This document shows positions 1-6,289 of a DNA stretch of 9,107 nucleotides, in pieces. The stretch's first letter is position 1, and each line of letters starts with the position of its first letter. The translations under genes and the position numbers were made by a program. Under the pieces are notes generated by a model that was not told the DNA's origin, did not search any database, and worked only from the letters and a program-made list of their open reading frames with translations. The DNA comes from Pseudomonadota bacterium. GTDB lineage: Bacteria > Pseudomonadota > Alphaproteobacteria > UBA8366 > JADFVY01. Location: NCBI GenBank assembly GCA_030671915.1, contig DAOVHN010000057.1, forward strand, positions 1-9,107. Direction: 5' to 3'.

Positions 1-300
1 ATCCGCATCGCCACCAAATACCCGGCCATCACGCGGGCGCATTTCGCGGCGCGCGGGGTACAGGCGGAATGCATCAAACTGAACGGCGCCATGGAACTGG
101 CGCCGGGGCTGGGCCTGTGCCGCCGCATCGTCGACCTGGTGTCCACCGGCAAAACGATGGAGGACAACGGGCTGGTCGAGATCGAGACCATCGCCGAGAT
201 CACCAGCCGGCTGATCGTCAACCGTGCCGCGTGGAAGACCCGGCCCGAACAGGTCGGCGGCTGGGTAGACCGATTCCGGGAGGTCGCCGATGCCGCGTAG
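1..300 (+). CDS. hisG: ATP phosphoribosyltransferase, short form, C-terminal part (5' truncated by window)
   Basis: The open frame runs from the first base to the TAG at 298-300, giving the last 99 residues. HisG catalyses the first step of histidine synthesis, joining ATP and PRPP to give phosphoribosyl-ATP in the cytoplasm. Family-typical stretches are visible: RIATKYP near the start, then [34 protein letters not shown] and [11 protein letters not shown]. The protein stops about 18 residues after the VNRAAWK segment, with no room for the C-terminal regulatory (ACT-like) domain of the long form. This makes it a short-form HisG, which in known systems needs the HisZ subunit; HisZ is not in this window. 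hisD starts 11 bases before this gene ends, implying translational coupling. Identity is very likely; the N-terminal part lies outside the window. Confidence 0.95.
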   Translation: MRIATKYPAITRAHFAARGVQAECIKLNGAMELAPGLGLCRRIVDLVSTGKTMEDNGLVEIETIAEITSRLIVNRAAWKTRPEQVGGWVDRFREVADAA

Positions 301-1588
301 GCTGAATGCGCGCGACGCCGGCTTCGAGGTGGATTTCCGCGAGTTGCTGGCCGCCAAGCGCGAAGTCTCTATCGACGTCAACGATACAGTGGCGGCGATC
401 CTGGCGGACGTGCAAGCGCGCGGCGACGAGGCCGTCATCGAATATACCGAACGTTTCGACCGGATGAAGCTGACGCCCGAGACCATGCACTTCACGGCGG
501 CCGAGATCGAGGCGGCAGTCGCGGCCTGCGGCAAGGACACGCTGGCGGCGCTGGACGTGGCGGCTGACCGCATCCAGTCCTTCCACGAAAAACAGAAGCC
601 CGCCGACCTCGCCTATACCGACGAGACCGGGGTCAAGCTTGGCCAGCGCTGGACGCCGGTGGGCGCGGCCGGCCTCTATGTGCCGGGCGGCACGGCGGCC
701 TATCCCAGCTCGGTGCTGATGAACGCGATTCCCGCGCGGGTCGCGGGCGTGCAGCGCCGCGTCATGGTGGTCCCGACCCCGGACGGCGTGGTGAACCCGC
801 TAGTGCTGGCGGCGGCCCATCTGGCCGGAGTTACCGAAATTTACCGCATCGGCGGGGCGCAGGCGGTGGCAGCGCTGGCCCACGGCACCGACTCGATCGC
901 CCCGGTGGACAAGGTTGTGGGGCCGGGCAACGCCTGGGTGGCGGCGGCCAAACGCCAGGTCTTCGGCATCGTCGGCATCGACATGATCGCCGGGCCGTCG
1001 GAAATCCTGGTGGTGGCGGACGCGGAAAACGACGCCGGCTGGATCGCCATGGATCTGCTGTCCCAGGCCGAACACGACGAATCCGCCCAGTCGATCCTGA
1101 TCACCGACGACGCGGAATTCGCGGCCCAGGTAGAGCGCGCCGTCGAGGGCCACCTGAAGACCCTGCCGCGCGCCGCCATCGCCGGCAAGAGCTGGAAGGA
1201 TTTCGGGGCCGTCATCCTGGTGGACGCGCTGGCCGACGCCGTGCCGCTGGTCGACCGCATCGCACCGGAGCATCTGGAACTGGCCGTGGCCGACCCGGAG
1301 TCGCTGGCGACCAGGGTGCGAAATGCCGGGGCGATCTTCCTCGGCCGCTATACACCGGAGGCCATCGGCGATTACGTGGCCGGGCCGAATCATGTCCTGC
1401 CGACTGCGCGCAGCGCGCGCTTTTCTTCCGGCCTCGGCGTGCTGGACTTCATGAAGCGCACCACCACGGTGGCCTGCGACGCCGACAGCCTGTCCCGCAT
1501 CGGGCCTGCGGCGGTAACCCTGGCCGAAACGGAAGGGCTGGACGCCCATGCGGCCTCGGTGGCGATCCGACTGAGTCCAAGGCGGTGA
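290..1588 (+). CDS. hisD: Histidinol dehydrogenase
   Basis: This 432-residue protein has the usual family length and catalyses the last two steps of histidine synthesis, histidinol to histidinal to histidine, using NAD and zinc. Recognisable blocks are [19 protein letters not shown] (about residues 123-141), [16 protein letters not shown] (209-224), [10 protein letters not shown] (231-240), [11 protein letters not shown] (257-267), RIAPEHLEL (323-331) and [13 protein letters not shown] (360-372). The zinc ligands known from the E. coli enzyme correspond to Gln259, His262, Asp361 and His420 here, and the catalytic pair to Glu327-His328, so the active site is intact. The ATG at 290 gives an 11-bp overlap with hisG and a full-length protein. 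UPF0262 follows directly, so the gene sits inside a compact operon. Confidence 0.97.
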   Translation: MPRRLNARDAGFEVDFRELLAAKREVSIDVNDTVAAILADVQARGDEAVIEYTERFDRMKLTPETMHFTAAEIEAAVAACGKDTLAALDVAADRIQSFHEKQKPADLAYTDETGVKLGQRWTPVGAAGLYVPGGTAAYPSSVLMNAIPARVAGVQRRVMVVPTPDGVVNPLVLAAAHLAGVTEIYRIGGAQAVAALAHGTDSIAPVDKVVGPGNAWVAAAKRQVFGIVGIDMIAGPSEILVVADAENDAGWIAMDLLSQAEHDESAQSILITDDAEFAAQVERAVEGHLKTLPRAAIAGKSWKDFGAVILVDALADAVPLVDRIAPEHLELAVADPESLATRVRNAGAIFLGRYTPEAIGDYVAGPNHVLPTARSARFSSGLGVLDFMKRTTTVACDADSLSRIGPAAVTLAETEGLDAHAASVAIRLSPRR

Positions 1589-1591
1589 GTG

Positions 1592-2065
1592 ATGAGCGAC
1601 CCCAGGATCGTCTCGCTCGACCTCGATGAAAAGACGGTGCTGCGTCGCAGTCCGGAGATCGAGCATGAGCGCGCCGTGGCGATCTTCGACATCCTGGAGG
1701 AAAACCGCTTCGCGCCCGTCGGCCATGACGGCGGCCCCTACGACCTGAAACTCGGCATCGAGGACCGCCAGCGGCTGGTCCTGGACATTCATGCCGAGAA
1801 CGGCGCCCCGGTGGAGCGCGTAACCCTGTCGGTGACGCCCTTCCGGCGCATCGTGAAGGATTATTTCCACATCTGCGAAAGCTATTTCGACGCCATCAAG
1901 CGGCTATCGCCCTCGCAGATCGAGACCATCGACATGGCGCGGCGCGGCCTGCACAACGACGGCTCGGACATGCTGAGCGAGCGCCTGCGCGACAAAATCG
2001 ACATGGACCAGGACACCGCCCGCCGACTGTTTACGCTGATCTGCGTCTTGCATATCCGTGGATAG
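1592..2065 (+). CDS. UPF0262 family protein
   Basis: This 157-residue cytoplasmic protein of unknown function matches what I recall of the alphaproteobacterial UPF0262 family. Signature stretches include [20 protein letters not shown] near the N-terminus, [20 protein letters not shown] in the middle, [20 protein letters not shown], and the C-terminal [17 protein letters not shown]. No signal peptide or membrane segment is seen. The ATG at 1592 is preferred; an in-frame GTG at 1589 would add one residue, and both lie just after the hisD stop. The gene ends in TAG at 2063-2065, overlapping the GTG start of the next gene by 8 bp, so translation of the two is probably coupled. Its constant position between hisD and a low-Mr phosphatase suggests a shared role, but no function can be assigned from sequence. 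Confidence 0.9.
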   Translation: MSDPRIVSLDLDEKTVLRRSPEIEHERAVAIFDILEENRFAPVGHDGGPYDLKLGIEDRQRLVLDIHAENGAPVERVTLSVTPFRRIVKDYFHICESYFDAIKRLSPSQIETIDMARRGLHNDGSDMLSERLRDKIDMDQDTARRLFTLICVLHIRG

Positions 2066-2507
2066 GGACCTGCCCAGCGCCGTCCTGTTCGCCTGTAGCC
2101 AGAATTCGCTGCGCTCGCCGATGGCGGAGGCAATTATGAAGCATCTGCACGGCCGGCGCGTTTTCGTCGATTCCGTGGGCGTGCGCGCCGGCGATCTGGA
2201 CCGCTTCGCGGCGGAAGTGATGGAGGAGATCGGCATTTCCATCGAAAACCACCGGTCCAAACGCTTCGACGAACTGGAGGACAGCTCGTTCGACGTCATC
2301 GTCACACTCTCGCCCGAAGCACAGCACAGCGCCGTCGAAATGACCCGCACCATGGCCTGCGAGGTGGAGTTCTGGCACACTTTCGACCCCTCGATCGTCG
2401 AAGGCAACCGCGAGGCGCGCCTGGAGGCCTACCGCCAGGTCCGCGACCAGTTGATGAAACGCATCATCGAACGCTTCCCCGTGGCGGGCGGCATGGCGAG
2501 CGTGTGA
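2058..2507 (+). CDS. Low-molecular-weight phosphatase family protein (protein-tyrosine phosphatase / arsenate-reductase fold)
   Basis: This 149-residue protein has the low-Mr phosphotyrosine phosphatase fold. The N-terminal strand VLFAC leads into a phosphate loop C13-S-Q-N-S-L-R19-S20, which keeps the essential CX5R(S/T) frame with the nucleophilic Cys and phosphate-binding Arg. It departs from the classical CxGNxCRS: Gln replaces Gly and Leu replaces the second Cys, so the usual Cys-Cys redox protection is absent. A DP pair (Asp110-Pro111, in WHTFDPS) is placed as the general acid of the family. The GTG start at 2058 overlaps the UPF0262 stop; it is chosen because the P-loop must lie close to the N-terminus and no better start exists. 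Phosphatase chemistry is plausible. Substrate is unknown, and automatic labels such as arsenate reductase would overreach. Confidence 0.85.
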   Translation: MDRDLPSAVLFACSQNSLRSPMAEAIMKHLHGRRVFVDSVGVRAGDLDRFAAEVMEEIGISIENHRSKRFDELEDSSFDVIVTLSPEAQHSAVEMTRTMACEVEFWHTFDPSIVEGNREARLEAYRQVRDQLMKRIIERFPVAGGMASV

Positions 2508-2518
2508 GGAGAGAATAA

Positions 2519-3118
2519 ATGAAAGATTCGGCATTGATTGATCGCCTGCTCGATGTCGTCGAACTTGAGATCGCGCCTAAGACGGCCAGGGGCGTGGCGC
2601 GGGGAAACAAGTTGTTCGGGGCGGCGATCCTGCGCAAGGCGGACTGGTCGACGGTGGTCGCGGAGACCAACAACGAAACCGAAAACCCGCTGTGGCATGG
2701 CGAAATCCATGCATTGAAGCGGTTTTACGAGCTGCCGCGCGAGACCCGGCCGAAGCCGGCCGATTGCATCTTCCTGGCGACGCACGAGCCCTGCTCCTTA
2801 TGTCTGTCGGCTATCACCTGGGGCGGGTACGATAATTTCTGGTACCTGTTCAGCCACGAAGACTCCCGGGATTCCTTCAACATCCCGCATGATCTGCGAA
2901 TCCTGAAGGAGGTGTTCGGGCTGGAGCCCGGCGGCTACACGGCGGAGAACCAATACTGGAAGAGCAACAATATCGTGCAGGCGATCGACGGCCTCAAAGA
3001 GCCGGACCAGGCACGCCTCGCCCAGCGCGTGGAGAATCTAAACGATACCTATGCGGGGTTGTCGGAGGTCTACCAGAGCAACAAGCATCTGGCCGATGGC
3101 GACATCCCGCTGGATTGA
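2519..3118 (+). CDS. Nucleoside/cytidine-deaminase-fold protein
   Basis: This 199-residue protein carries the zinc-deaminase signature: His60-Gly61-Glu62 (in LWHGEIHAL) and P91-C92-S-L-C95 (in THEPCSLCLSAITWGG). His60 and the two Cys residues would bind zinc and Glu62 would shuttle protons. The residue between His and Glu is usually Ala, Val or Cys, so Gly is slightly unusual. The chain is longer than a minimal tRNA-adenosine or cytidine deaminase because of a C-terminal extension (about residues 115-199, including FNIPHDLRILKEVFGL and helical segments). The extension suggests a distinct nucleoside or base deaminase branch rather than TadA. A GAGGAGAG site lies upstream of the ATG at 2519, 12 bp after the phosphatase stop, so it may be co-transcribed with it. 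Family assignment is solid; substrate is not known. Confidence 0.88.
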   Translation: MKDSALIDRLLDVVELEIAPKTARGVARGNKLFGAAILRKADWSTVVAETNNETENPLWHGEIHALKRFYELPRETRPKPADCIFLATHEPCSLCLSAITWGGYDNFWYLFSHEDSRDSFNIPHDLRILKEVFGLEPGGYTAENQYWKSNNIVQAIDGLKEPDQARLAQRVENLNDTYAGLSEVYQSNKHLADGDIPLD

Positions 3119-3132
3119 AGGGCGGGCGTGAC

Positions 3133-3166
3133 CAGGAGAAGGACCACGGAGACGGAGAAACACTGA
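3133..3166. repeat. Purine-rich spacer resembling a dispersed short repeat
   Basis: Just after the deaminase stop the + strand has a purine-rich run with repeated GGAGA words (containing GGACCACGGAGACGGAGAAA). From general familiarity this resembles ACCACGGAGACACGGAG-type sequences scattered through many bacterial genomes. It has no good coding potential, and no clear terminator lies between the deaminase and this point. This is a weak, recognition-based call. Confidence 0.25.
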
Positions 3167-3189
3167 CTTGGTTCTCTGCGCCCACGCTT

Positions 3190-3323
3190 CCTCATCCGGA
3201 GCCTGTCGAAGGATGCAGCCACTCGGCCGCCGCACCCAGCCTCCCCGCCCTTCTGGATTGCCGCGGCGCTTCGCGCCTCGCAATGACAACCTTGTGCTTC
3301 GCGCAAAGGTCTCCAGGATGAGG
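3190..3323. repeat. Nested inverted-repeat intergenic element
   Basis: The element is bounded by CCTCATCCGGAG (3190-3201) and the nearly matching inverted copy CTCCAGGATGAGG (3311-3323). The left boundary continues into GCCTGTCGAAGGATG, a form of the 'CATCCTTCGACAGGCTC...GATGAGG' repeat very common in alphaproteobacterial and other genomes. Inside lies an imperfect palindrome at 3257-3284, with ATTGC and GCAAT ends around a GGCGC-TTC-GCGCC core. This is the familiar 'CATTGCGAGG...GGCAATCC' repeat. The two motifs therefore form a composite 134-bp repeat unit without coding capacity. Whether it is mobile, structural or a transcript 3' processing signal is unknown. Confidence 0.6.
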
Positions 3324-3386
3324 AATAAATGGAGGGAATGGGATTGGCTCACCCCACCCTCAGAAACCGCCAGTCCGCACCACGCA

Positions 3387-3418
3387 GTAAAAGAATGACC
3401 GGCTCTTGCGAGCCGGCC
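3387..3418 (-). terminator. Intrinsic terminator, minus strand
   Basis: Read on the minus strand, a 9-bp stem (3397-3405 with 3410-3418, one G-U pair) closes a GCAA tetraloop. It is followed directly by ATTCTTTTACT, a U-rich tract. On the plus strand the sequence after the hairpin (ATCCTCGGAGG) has no U tract, so the signal acts on minus-strand transcripts. No protein gene on that strand leads into it, which points to a non-coding transcript. Confidence 0.6.
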
Positions 3419-3591
3419 ATCCTCGGAGGTACATGAAGAAAGGTCCCAAAACATCCAATTATTCGGGTGCCTTGGGCTCGGTCGATCTGTCGATCTTTCG
3501 CCTTGCAGCTTGGATCAAACCGGACGGAGGGGTTCGTCCAGTAGCTCCTTCGGGGGCACATCCTAGAGAGCGCAAATCATCCGACCTTACG
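3387..3591 (-). ncRNA. Candidate small RNA of about 205 nt, minus strand
   Basis: A promoter-like pair at 3598-3626 and an intrinsic terminator at 3387-3418 bracket about 205 nt on the minus strand, the geometry of an independently transcribed sRNA. The interval is less GC-rich than the surrounding genes. It contains local hairpins, including a stem CTGGACG / CGTCCGG with an 8-nt loop (plus-strand span about 3520-3541), and a tandem 8-bp repeat GTCGATCT x2 at 3481-3496 on the plus strand. A minus-strand ORF crosses the terminator and resembles nothing I know, so coding is unlikely. I compared it by eye with 6S RNA, SRP RNA, RNase P RNA, tmRNA and glycine riboswitch motifs and could not make a match; 6S RNA remains possible on length alone. 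The transcription start is inferred only from promoter geometry. Confidence 0.4.
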
Positions 3592-3597
3592 AGTACT

Positions 3598-3626
3598 AAC
3601 ATCGTCCCTATCGCGTTGAATGTCAA
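3598..3626 (-). promoter_or_regulatory. Putative sigma-70-type promoter, minus strand
   Basis: On the minus strand a perfect TTGACA (plus positions 3621-3626) is followed after 17 bp by GATGTT (3598-3603), a weak -10 element. A start would be expected near 3591. It fits as the promoter of the candidate small RNA that ends at the terminator near 3387. Confidence 0.4.
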
Positions 3627-3630
3627 GCGG

Positions 3631-3788
3631 TTGACTCGAAAAAATTAACTTTAACGGTTCACCAACATGAATCGGGGAAGTTGCAAGGGGCACCCCCACC
3701 TCGCCGCGGCTGTGCACTTGACCGCGGGCCGCCGGGGCGTCAGAAAAGGCCTGCCGCCGAAGGGGTGGCCACTGCCGGGATATTCCTG
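3631..3788. other. Leader region of maf, no gene seen
   Basis: The first part is AT-rich (TTGACTCGAAAAAATTAACTTTAACGG from 3631, in pieces: a -35-like TTGACT and two TTAA words) and may hold the promoter for maf. No -10 element stands at 16-18 bp from TTGACT, so none is called. From about 3680 the sequence is GC-rich and in frame with maf without a family-like N-terminal extension. No infA-like coding sequence was found here on either strand. Confidence 0.35.
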
Positions 3789-4376
3789 ATGACCCTTGCC
3801 TCACGACCGCGCTTCGTGCTCGCCTCCGCCTCGCCGAGGCGGCTGGACCTGCTGGCCGGGATCGGTATTGCGCCGGACGAAATCGATCCGGCGGCGGTCG
3901 ACGAAACCCCGGGCAAGGCCGAATTGCCGGCGAAACATGCGGCGCGGCTAGCCAGTGAGAAGGCGGCGGCGGTGCGGGCGCGCCATCCGGATTCAGTGAT
4001 CCTGGCGGCCGACACGGTGGTGGCGCTGGGCCGGCGCATCCTGCCCAAGGCGGAGGACGAGGCGACGGCGCGGCGCTGCCTGGCGATGCTGTCGGGCCGC
4101 CGGCACAAGGTGATCGGCGGGGTCGCGGTAATCGGCGCGGACGGCACCGAATGGCGCCGTCTGGTCACGACATCGGTAAAATTCAAACGGCTGGAGCGAG
4201 GTGAGATCGAGGCCTACATCGCTTGCGGCGAATGGGAGGACAAGGCCGGCGGCTACGCCATCCAGGGCCGCGCGGCGGCGCTGATCCCCTGGATCGAGGG
4301 GTCCTGGTCGAACGTTGTGGGGCTGGCGCTGTATGAGACGGCGCAACTGCTGCGCAGTGCGGGGGTCGCCGCATGA
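3789..4376 (+). CDS. maf: Maf family nucleoside triphosphate pyrophosphatase
   Basis: This 195-residue protein has the expected Maf length. Maf proteins are cytoplasmic pyrophosphatases that hydrolyse non-canonical or modified nucleotides (dTTP/UTP or m7GTP types) to monophosphates and may link to septum formation. Visible signatures are the N-terminal RFVLASASPRRLDLLAGIGI (the SxSPRR phosphate loop), the central LAADTVVALGRRILPKAEDEATARRCLAMLSGRRHKV, and the C-terminal WEDKAGGYAIQGRAAALIPWIEGSWSNVVGL. The GGYAIQG motif is typical of the dTTP/UTP branch (YhdE-like), so that substrate class is inferred. The ATG at 3789 places the SxSPRR loop near the N-terminus as usual; the frame stays open upstream to 3681, but that part looks non-coding. 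The stop overlaps the next start in ATGA (4373-4376), indicating translational coupling. Confidence 0.93.
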   Translation: MTLASRPRFVLASASPRRLDLLAGIGIAPDEIDPAAVDETPGKAELPAKHAARLASEKAAAVRARHPDSVILAADTVVALGRRILPKAEDEATARRCLAMLSGRRHKVIGGVAVIGADGTEWRRLVTTSVKFKRLERGEIEAYIACGEWEDKAGGYAIQGRAAALIPWIEGSWSNVVGLALYETAQLLRSAGVAA

Positions 4377-5740
4377 GACGCGAGGCGGCATGGCTGATCG
4401 AGTTTTCCCCCGGCGAGACGCGCGCCGCCCTGGTCGACGGGCAGGACCGGCTGATCGAGATGCAGGTGGAGCGCATGGGCGAGCGCGAGATCGTCGGCTC
4501 CATCCACCTCGGTCGGGTGACGCGGGTCGAAAAGGGCATTGGCGCGGCCTTCATTGAGTTTGGGGACAAGGAACCGGGTTTCCTTGGCAAGGCGAAGACC
4601 GTGACCGAGGGACAGGCGTTGATCGTCCAGGTGATTCGCGCCGCCGGCGGCGGCAAGGGCGCGGTGCTGACCGTGAACCCGGAGCTGCCGGGGCGCTATC
4701 TGGCGCTGGATGCGATGCGACCCGGCATCCACTGGCCGCGCGGAAAATGGGAGGGCGACCGGACGGAACTGGCCGCCCTGCTGGAGGAAATCGCGCCGGA
4801 AGGATCGGGCATCACCCCCGGGCCGCTGGCCGCGACCATGGACCCGAATACGCTCAAGGCCGAGACCGACAGGCTGACAGCACTGTGGAAGGAGATCGAG
4901 CGGAAAGCCGCCGCCTCGAAACCCCCATTGGCGCTGCGGGACGCGCCGGCGCTTGTAGATCGTATTTTGCGAGAGGCGCGTGGGCCGGTGGTCATGGACG
5001 ACCCGAAAAGCTTCTCCCGGGTCAAGGTGGCGGCGGACCGCGACATGCCCGATCTCGCCGCCGCGCTGGAGCTCTACAAGGGCAAGACGGCACTGTTTGA
5101 GGAGAGCGGCGTGGAGGAGCAGCTCGACGAGGCTCTGTCCCCCCGCGTTGCAATGCCCGGCGGCGCCAGCCTGGTGATCGAGGAGACCGAGGCACTGACC
5201 GCGATCGACGTGAATATGGGCGGCAGCGGCGGGCGCGCGCAGTCGGACAACGCCATTCGAAGGGCCAACGAGGCGGCGGCGCGCGAGGTCGCGCGGCAGA
5301 TCCGCCTGCGCAATATCGGCGGGCTGATCGTGGTCGATTTCATCTCGATGAAGAACAAGGCGCACCGCAAGCAACTCGTGGAACTGCTGCGCCGCGAGAT
5401 GCGCGACGACCCGGTGCGCAACGACGTGCTGGGCATGACGCCGGCCGGGCTGGTAGAGATCACCCGCCAGCGCGCCGGCCACCCGCTCGCCACCCTGTTC
5501 GCCCGCCCGGCGCGGCGCGCCACGCGACCGCGGCCCGATGCCCAAGCCTGCGCGGCCCTGCGCGCGGCGCTGCGACGGTCGTGGAGCGGAAAGACCGTCC
5601 TGGCCGCCGACCCGGCGATCGTCGAGGCGCTGGAAGGCCCGCTGGCCCCGGCGCTGGAGGAGGTCAACCGCAGGCTCGGCCTGGCGCTGGAGCTGGCGGC
5701 GGAGCCGGGCCGCGGCGGCTATGAGTTCCGGCAGGGCTGA
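4373..5740 (+). CDS. Ribonuclease E/G family protein, short form without zinc-link
   Basis: This 455-residue protein belongs to the RNase E/G family of 5'-end-sensing endoribonucleases that process rRNA/tRNA precursors and decay mRNA. An S1-like RNA-binding segment lies near residues 39-75 ([32 protein letters not shown]). The DNase I-like catalytic part has the magnesium-binding aspartates in TAIDVNMGG (Asp279) and [12 protein letters not shown] (Asp322), equivalent to Asp303 and Asp346 of E. coli RNase [10 protein letters not shown] (359-367) follows. After it the usual CPxCxG zinc-link cysteines are missing, and no long scaffold C-terminus exists. This maf-linked paralog lacking the zinc-link is known in alphaproteobacteria; a full RNase E probably exists elsewhere. 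How it forms oligomers without zinc is unclear. The gene overlaps maf at ATGA and ends just before yacG. Confidence 0.92.
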   Translation: MRREAAWLIEFSPGETRAALVDGQDRLIEMQVERMGEREIVGSIHLGRVTRVEKGIGAAFIEFGDKEPGFLGKAKTVTEGQALIVQVIRAAGGGKGAVLTVNPELPGRYLALDAMRPGIHWPRGKWEGDRTELAALLEEIAPEGSGITPGPLAATMDPNTLKAETDRLTALWKEIERKAAASKPPLALRDAPALVDRILREARGPVVMDDPKSFSRVKVAADRDMPDLAAALELYKGKTALFEESGVEEQLDEALSPRVAMPGGASLVIEETEALTAIDVNMGGSGGRAQSDNAIRRANEAAAREVARQIRLRNIGGLIVVDFISMKNKAHRKQLVELLRREMRDDPVRNDVLGMTPAGLVEITRQRAGHPLATLFARPARRATRPRPDAQACAALRAALRRSWSGKTVLAADPAIVEALEGPLAPALEEVNRRLGLALELAAEPGRGGYEFRQG

Positions 5741-5757
5741 TGGGGAGGACCAAGGCG

Positions 5758-5940
5758 ATGAGCGACAAGAAGACCTGCCCCGTCTGCGGCAAGCCCGAGG
5801 CGGAGAAATACACCCCCTTCTGTTCGAAGCGCTGCGCCGACGTGGACCTCTCGCGCTGGCTCGGCGGGGTTTACCGCATCCCCACCGACGAGCCCCCCGA
5901 CGTCGGTGGCTGGCCGCCCGACGGAGAGGAAGACGAATGA
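5758..5940 (+). CDS. yacG: DNA gyrase inhibitor YacG (zinc-binding)
   Basis: This 60-residue protein has a single treble-clef-type zinc site: Cys7 and Cys10 in CPVCGK and Cys22 and Cys26 in [15 protein letters not shown], spaced C-x2-C-x11-C-x3-C. The E. coli homologue binds GyrB and blocks DNA binding by gyrase. The tail is acidic and Pro/Gly-rich ([17 protein letters not shown]), as usual for the family, which uses the C-terminus for GyrB contact. The ATG at 5758 is preferred because GGGGAGG lies 9 bp upstream. An earlier in-frame ATG at 5740, overlapping the RNase stop, would add six residues (MGRTKA). Co-transcription with maf and the RNase gene is likely. Confidence 0.93.
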   Translation: MSDKKTCPVCGKPEAEKYTPFCSKRCADVDLSRWLGGVYRIPTDEPPDVGGWPPDGEEDE

Positions 5941-5964
5941 AGGCGATTTTCCTGTTCGCGGATG

Positions 5965-6234
5965 CTAGTGGAGTGAATCAGACGGATGGTACCCATGGGA
6001 TCGCGTTTCCCGTCTGCTCGGCAGGAGGGTGTGCGCGGGCGATGCTTGCGCATCGTCAAGTGCGCCCGACGCATCGAGGGGGCGGGAAACGCGACCCTTT
6101 GGGCGGTCTTGCGAGCCCACCGGCCGCGTTGCGCGCCACTTGCGATGCGACGGCATCGCGGCGCGCCGCGCGCCTTGCCGGGTGAACTCGCAAGACCGTC
6201 TCATGGGTACCATCCGTCTGATTTACTCCACTAG
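5965..6234. mobile_element. MITE-like 270-bp element with 33-bp terminal inverted repeats and two internal hairpins
   Basis: The ends 5965-5997 and 6202-6234 are inverted copies matching at 32 of 33 positions (start CTAGTGGAGTGAATCAGACG; only 5975 differs). Inside lie two long imperfect hairpins of similar size. The first spans 5998-6096, with a stem of ATCGCGTTTCCCG-type sequence against CGGGAAACGCGAC. The second spans 6104-6198, with a perfect 12-bp stem CGGTCTTGCGAG / CTCGCAAGACCG that continues imperfectly inward. The fold predicted is a three-way junction. The hairpin tips of the two halves share inverted similarity (GCGATGC-N4-GCATCG followed by CAAGTG-like sequence), as if one half arose from the other. 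Both ends contain TA inside CTAG, the target known for IS630/Tc1-mariner elements. No transposase is present, so it would be non-autonomous. The element lies between yacG and tRNA-Phe. Confidence 0.7.
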
Positions 6235-6251
6235 ACAGAACGCCCCGTTTT

Positions 6252-6257
6252 GATTAT
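6252..6257 (+). promoter_or_regulatory. Possible -10 element for tRNA-Phe
   Basis: GATTAT at 6252-6257 lies 32 bp before the tRNA, a reasonable place for a -10 box. A -35 box at 17-18 bp spacing would fall on 6228-6234, inside the end of the repeat element (CACTAG), and is not a good match. The call is weak and based on position only. Confidence 0.25.
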
Positions 6258-6289
6258 GTAAGGCCTCCGTCGCACCCGCGACACCCGGC

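Noticed and set aside
800..1870. Long minus-strand ORF of 356 codons opposite hisD
   Set aside because: It is a shadow of high-GC coding sequence; composition is His/Arg/Gly-rich and no family features are seen, while hisD on the other strand is unmistakable.
3397..3418. The same hairpin as a plus-strand terminator for the deaminase gene
   Set aside because: No T tract follows it on the plus strand; the T-rich side is on the minus strand.
3387..3591. Minus-strand segment as glycine riboswitch, tmRNA, SRP RNA or RNase P RNA
   Set aside because: A CCGAAGGAGC string recalls the glycine riboswitch, but the GGAGAG and CAGGCAAAAGGAC parts are missing. No tag-like AAND coding, GGAAGGAAGCAGCC or GAGGAAAGTCC motifs were found.
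3433..3648. A 71-residue plus-strand ORF with GGAGG just before its ATG
   Set aside because: The spacing from GGAGG to ATG is only 3 bp, the product resembles no family I know, and its start sits on the apparent minus-strand transcript end. The segment fits a non-coding RNA better.
3645..3654. CtrA-like TTAA pair upstream of maf
   Set aside because: The two TTAA words are 2 bp apart, not the 7 bp of the CtrA site.
3681..3788. Upstream extension of maf by 36 residues
   Set aside because: Maf proteins begin close to the SxSPRR loop; the extension is Pro/Arg/Gly-rich and unlike the family.
4253..5545. Minus-strand ORF of 430 codons opposite maf and the RNase gene
   Set aside because: It spans two real genes on the other strand and has a low-complexity shadow composition.
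5937..6185. ORF beginning at the yacG stop (ATGA overlap) and running into the repeat element
   Set aside because: Only about nine codons precede the element; the rest is translated hairpin sequence. Without the element the frame would stop after 16 codons.
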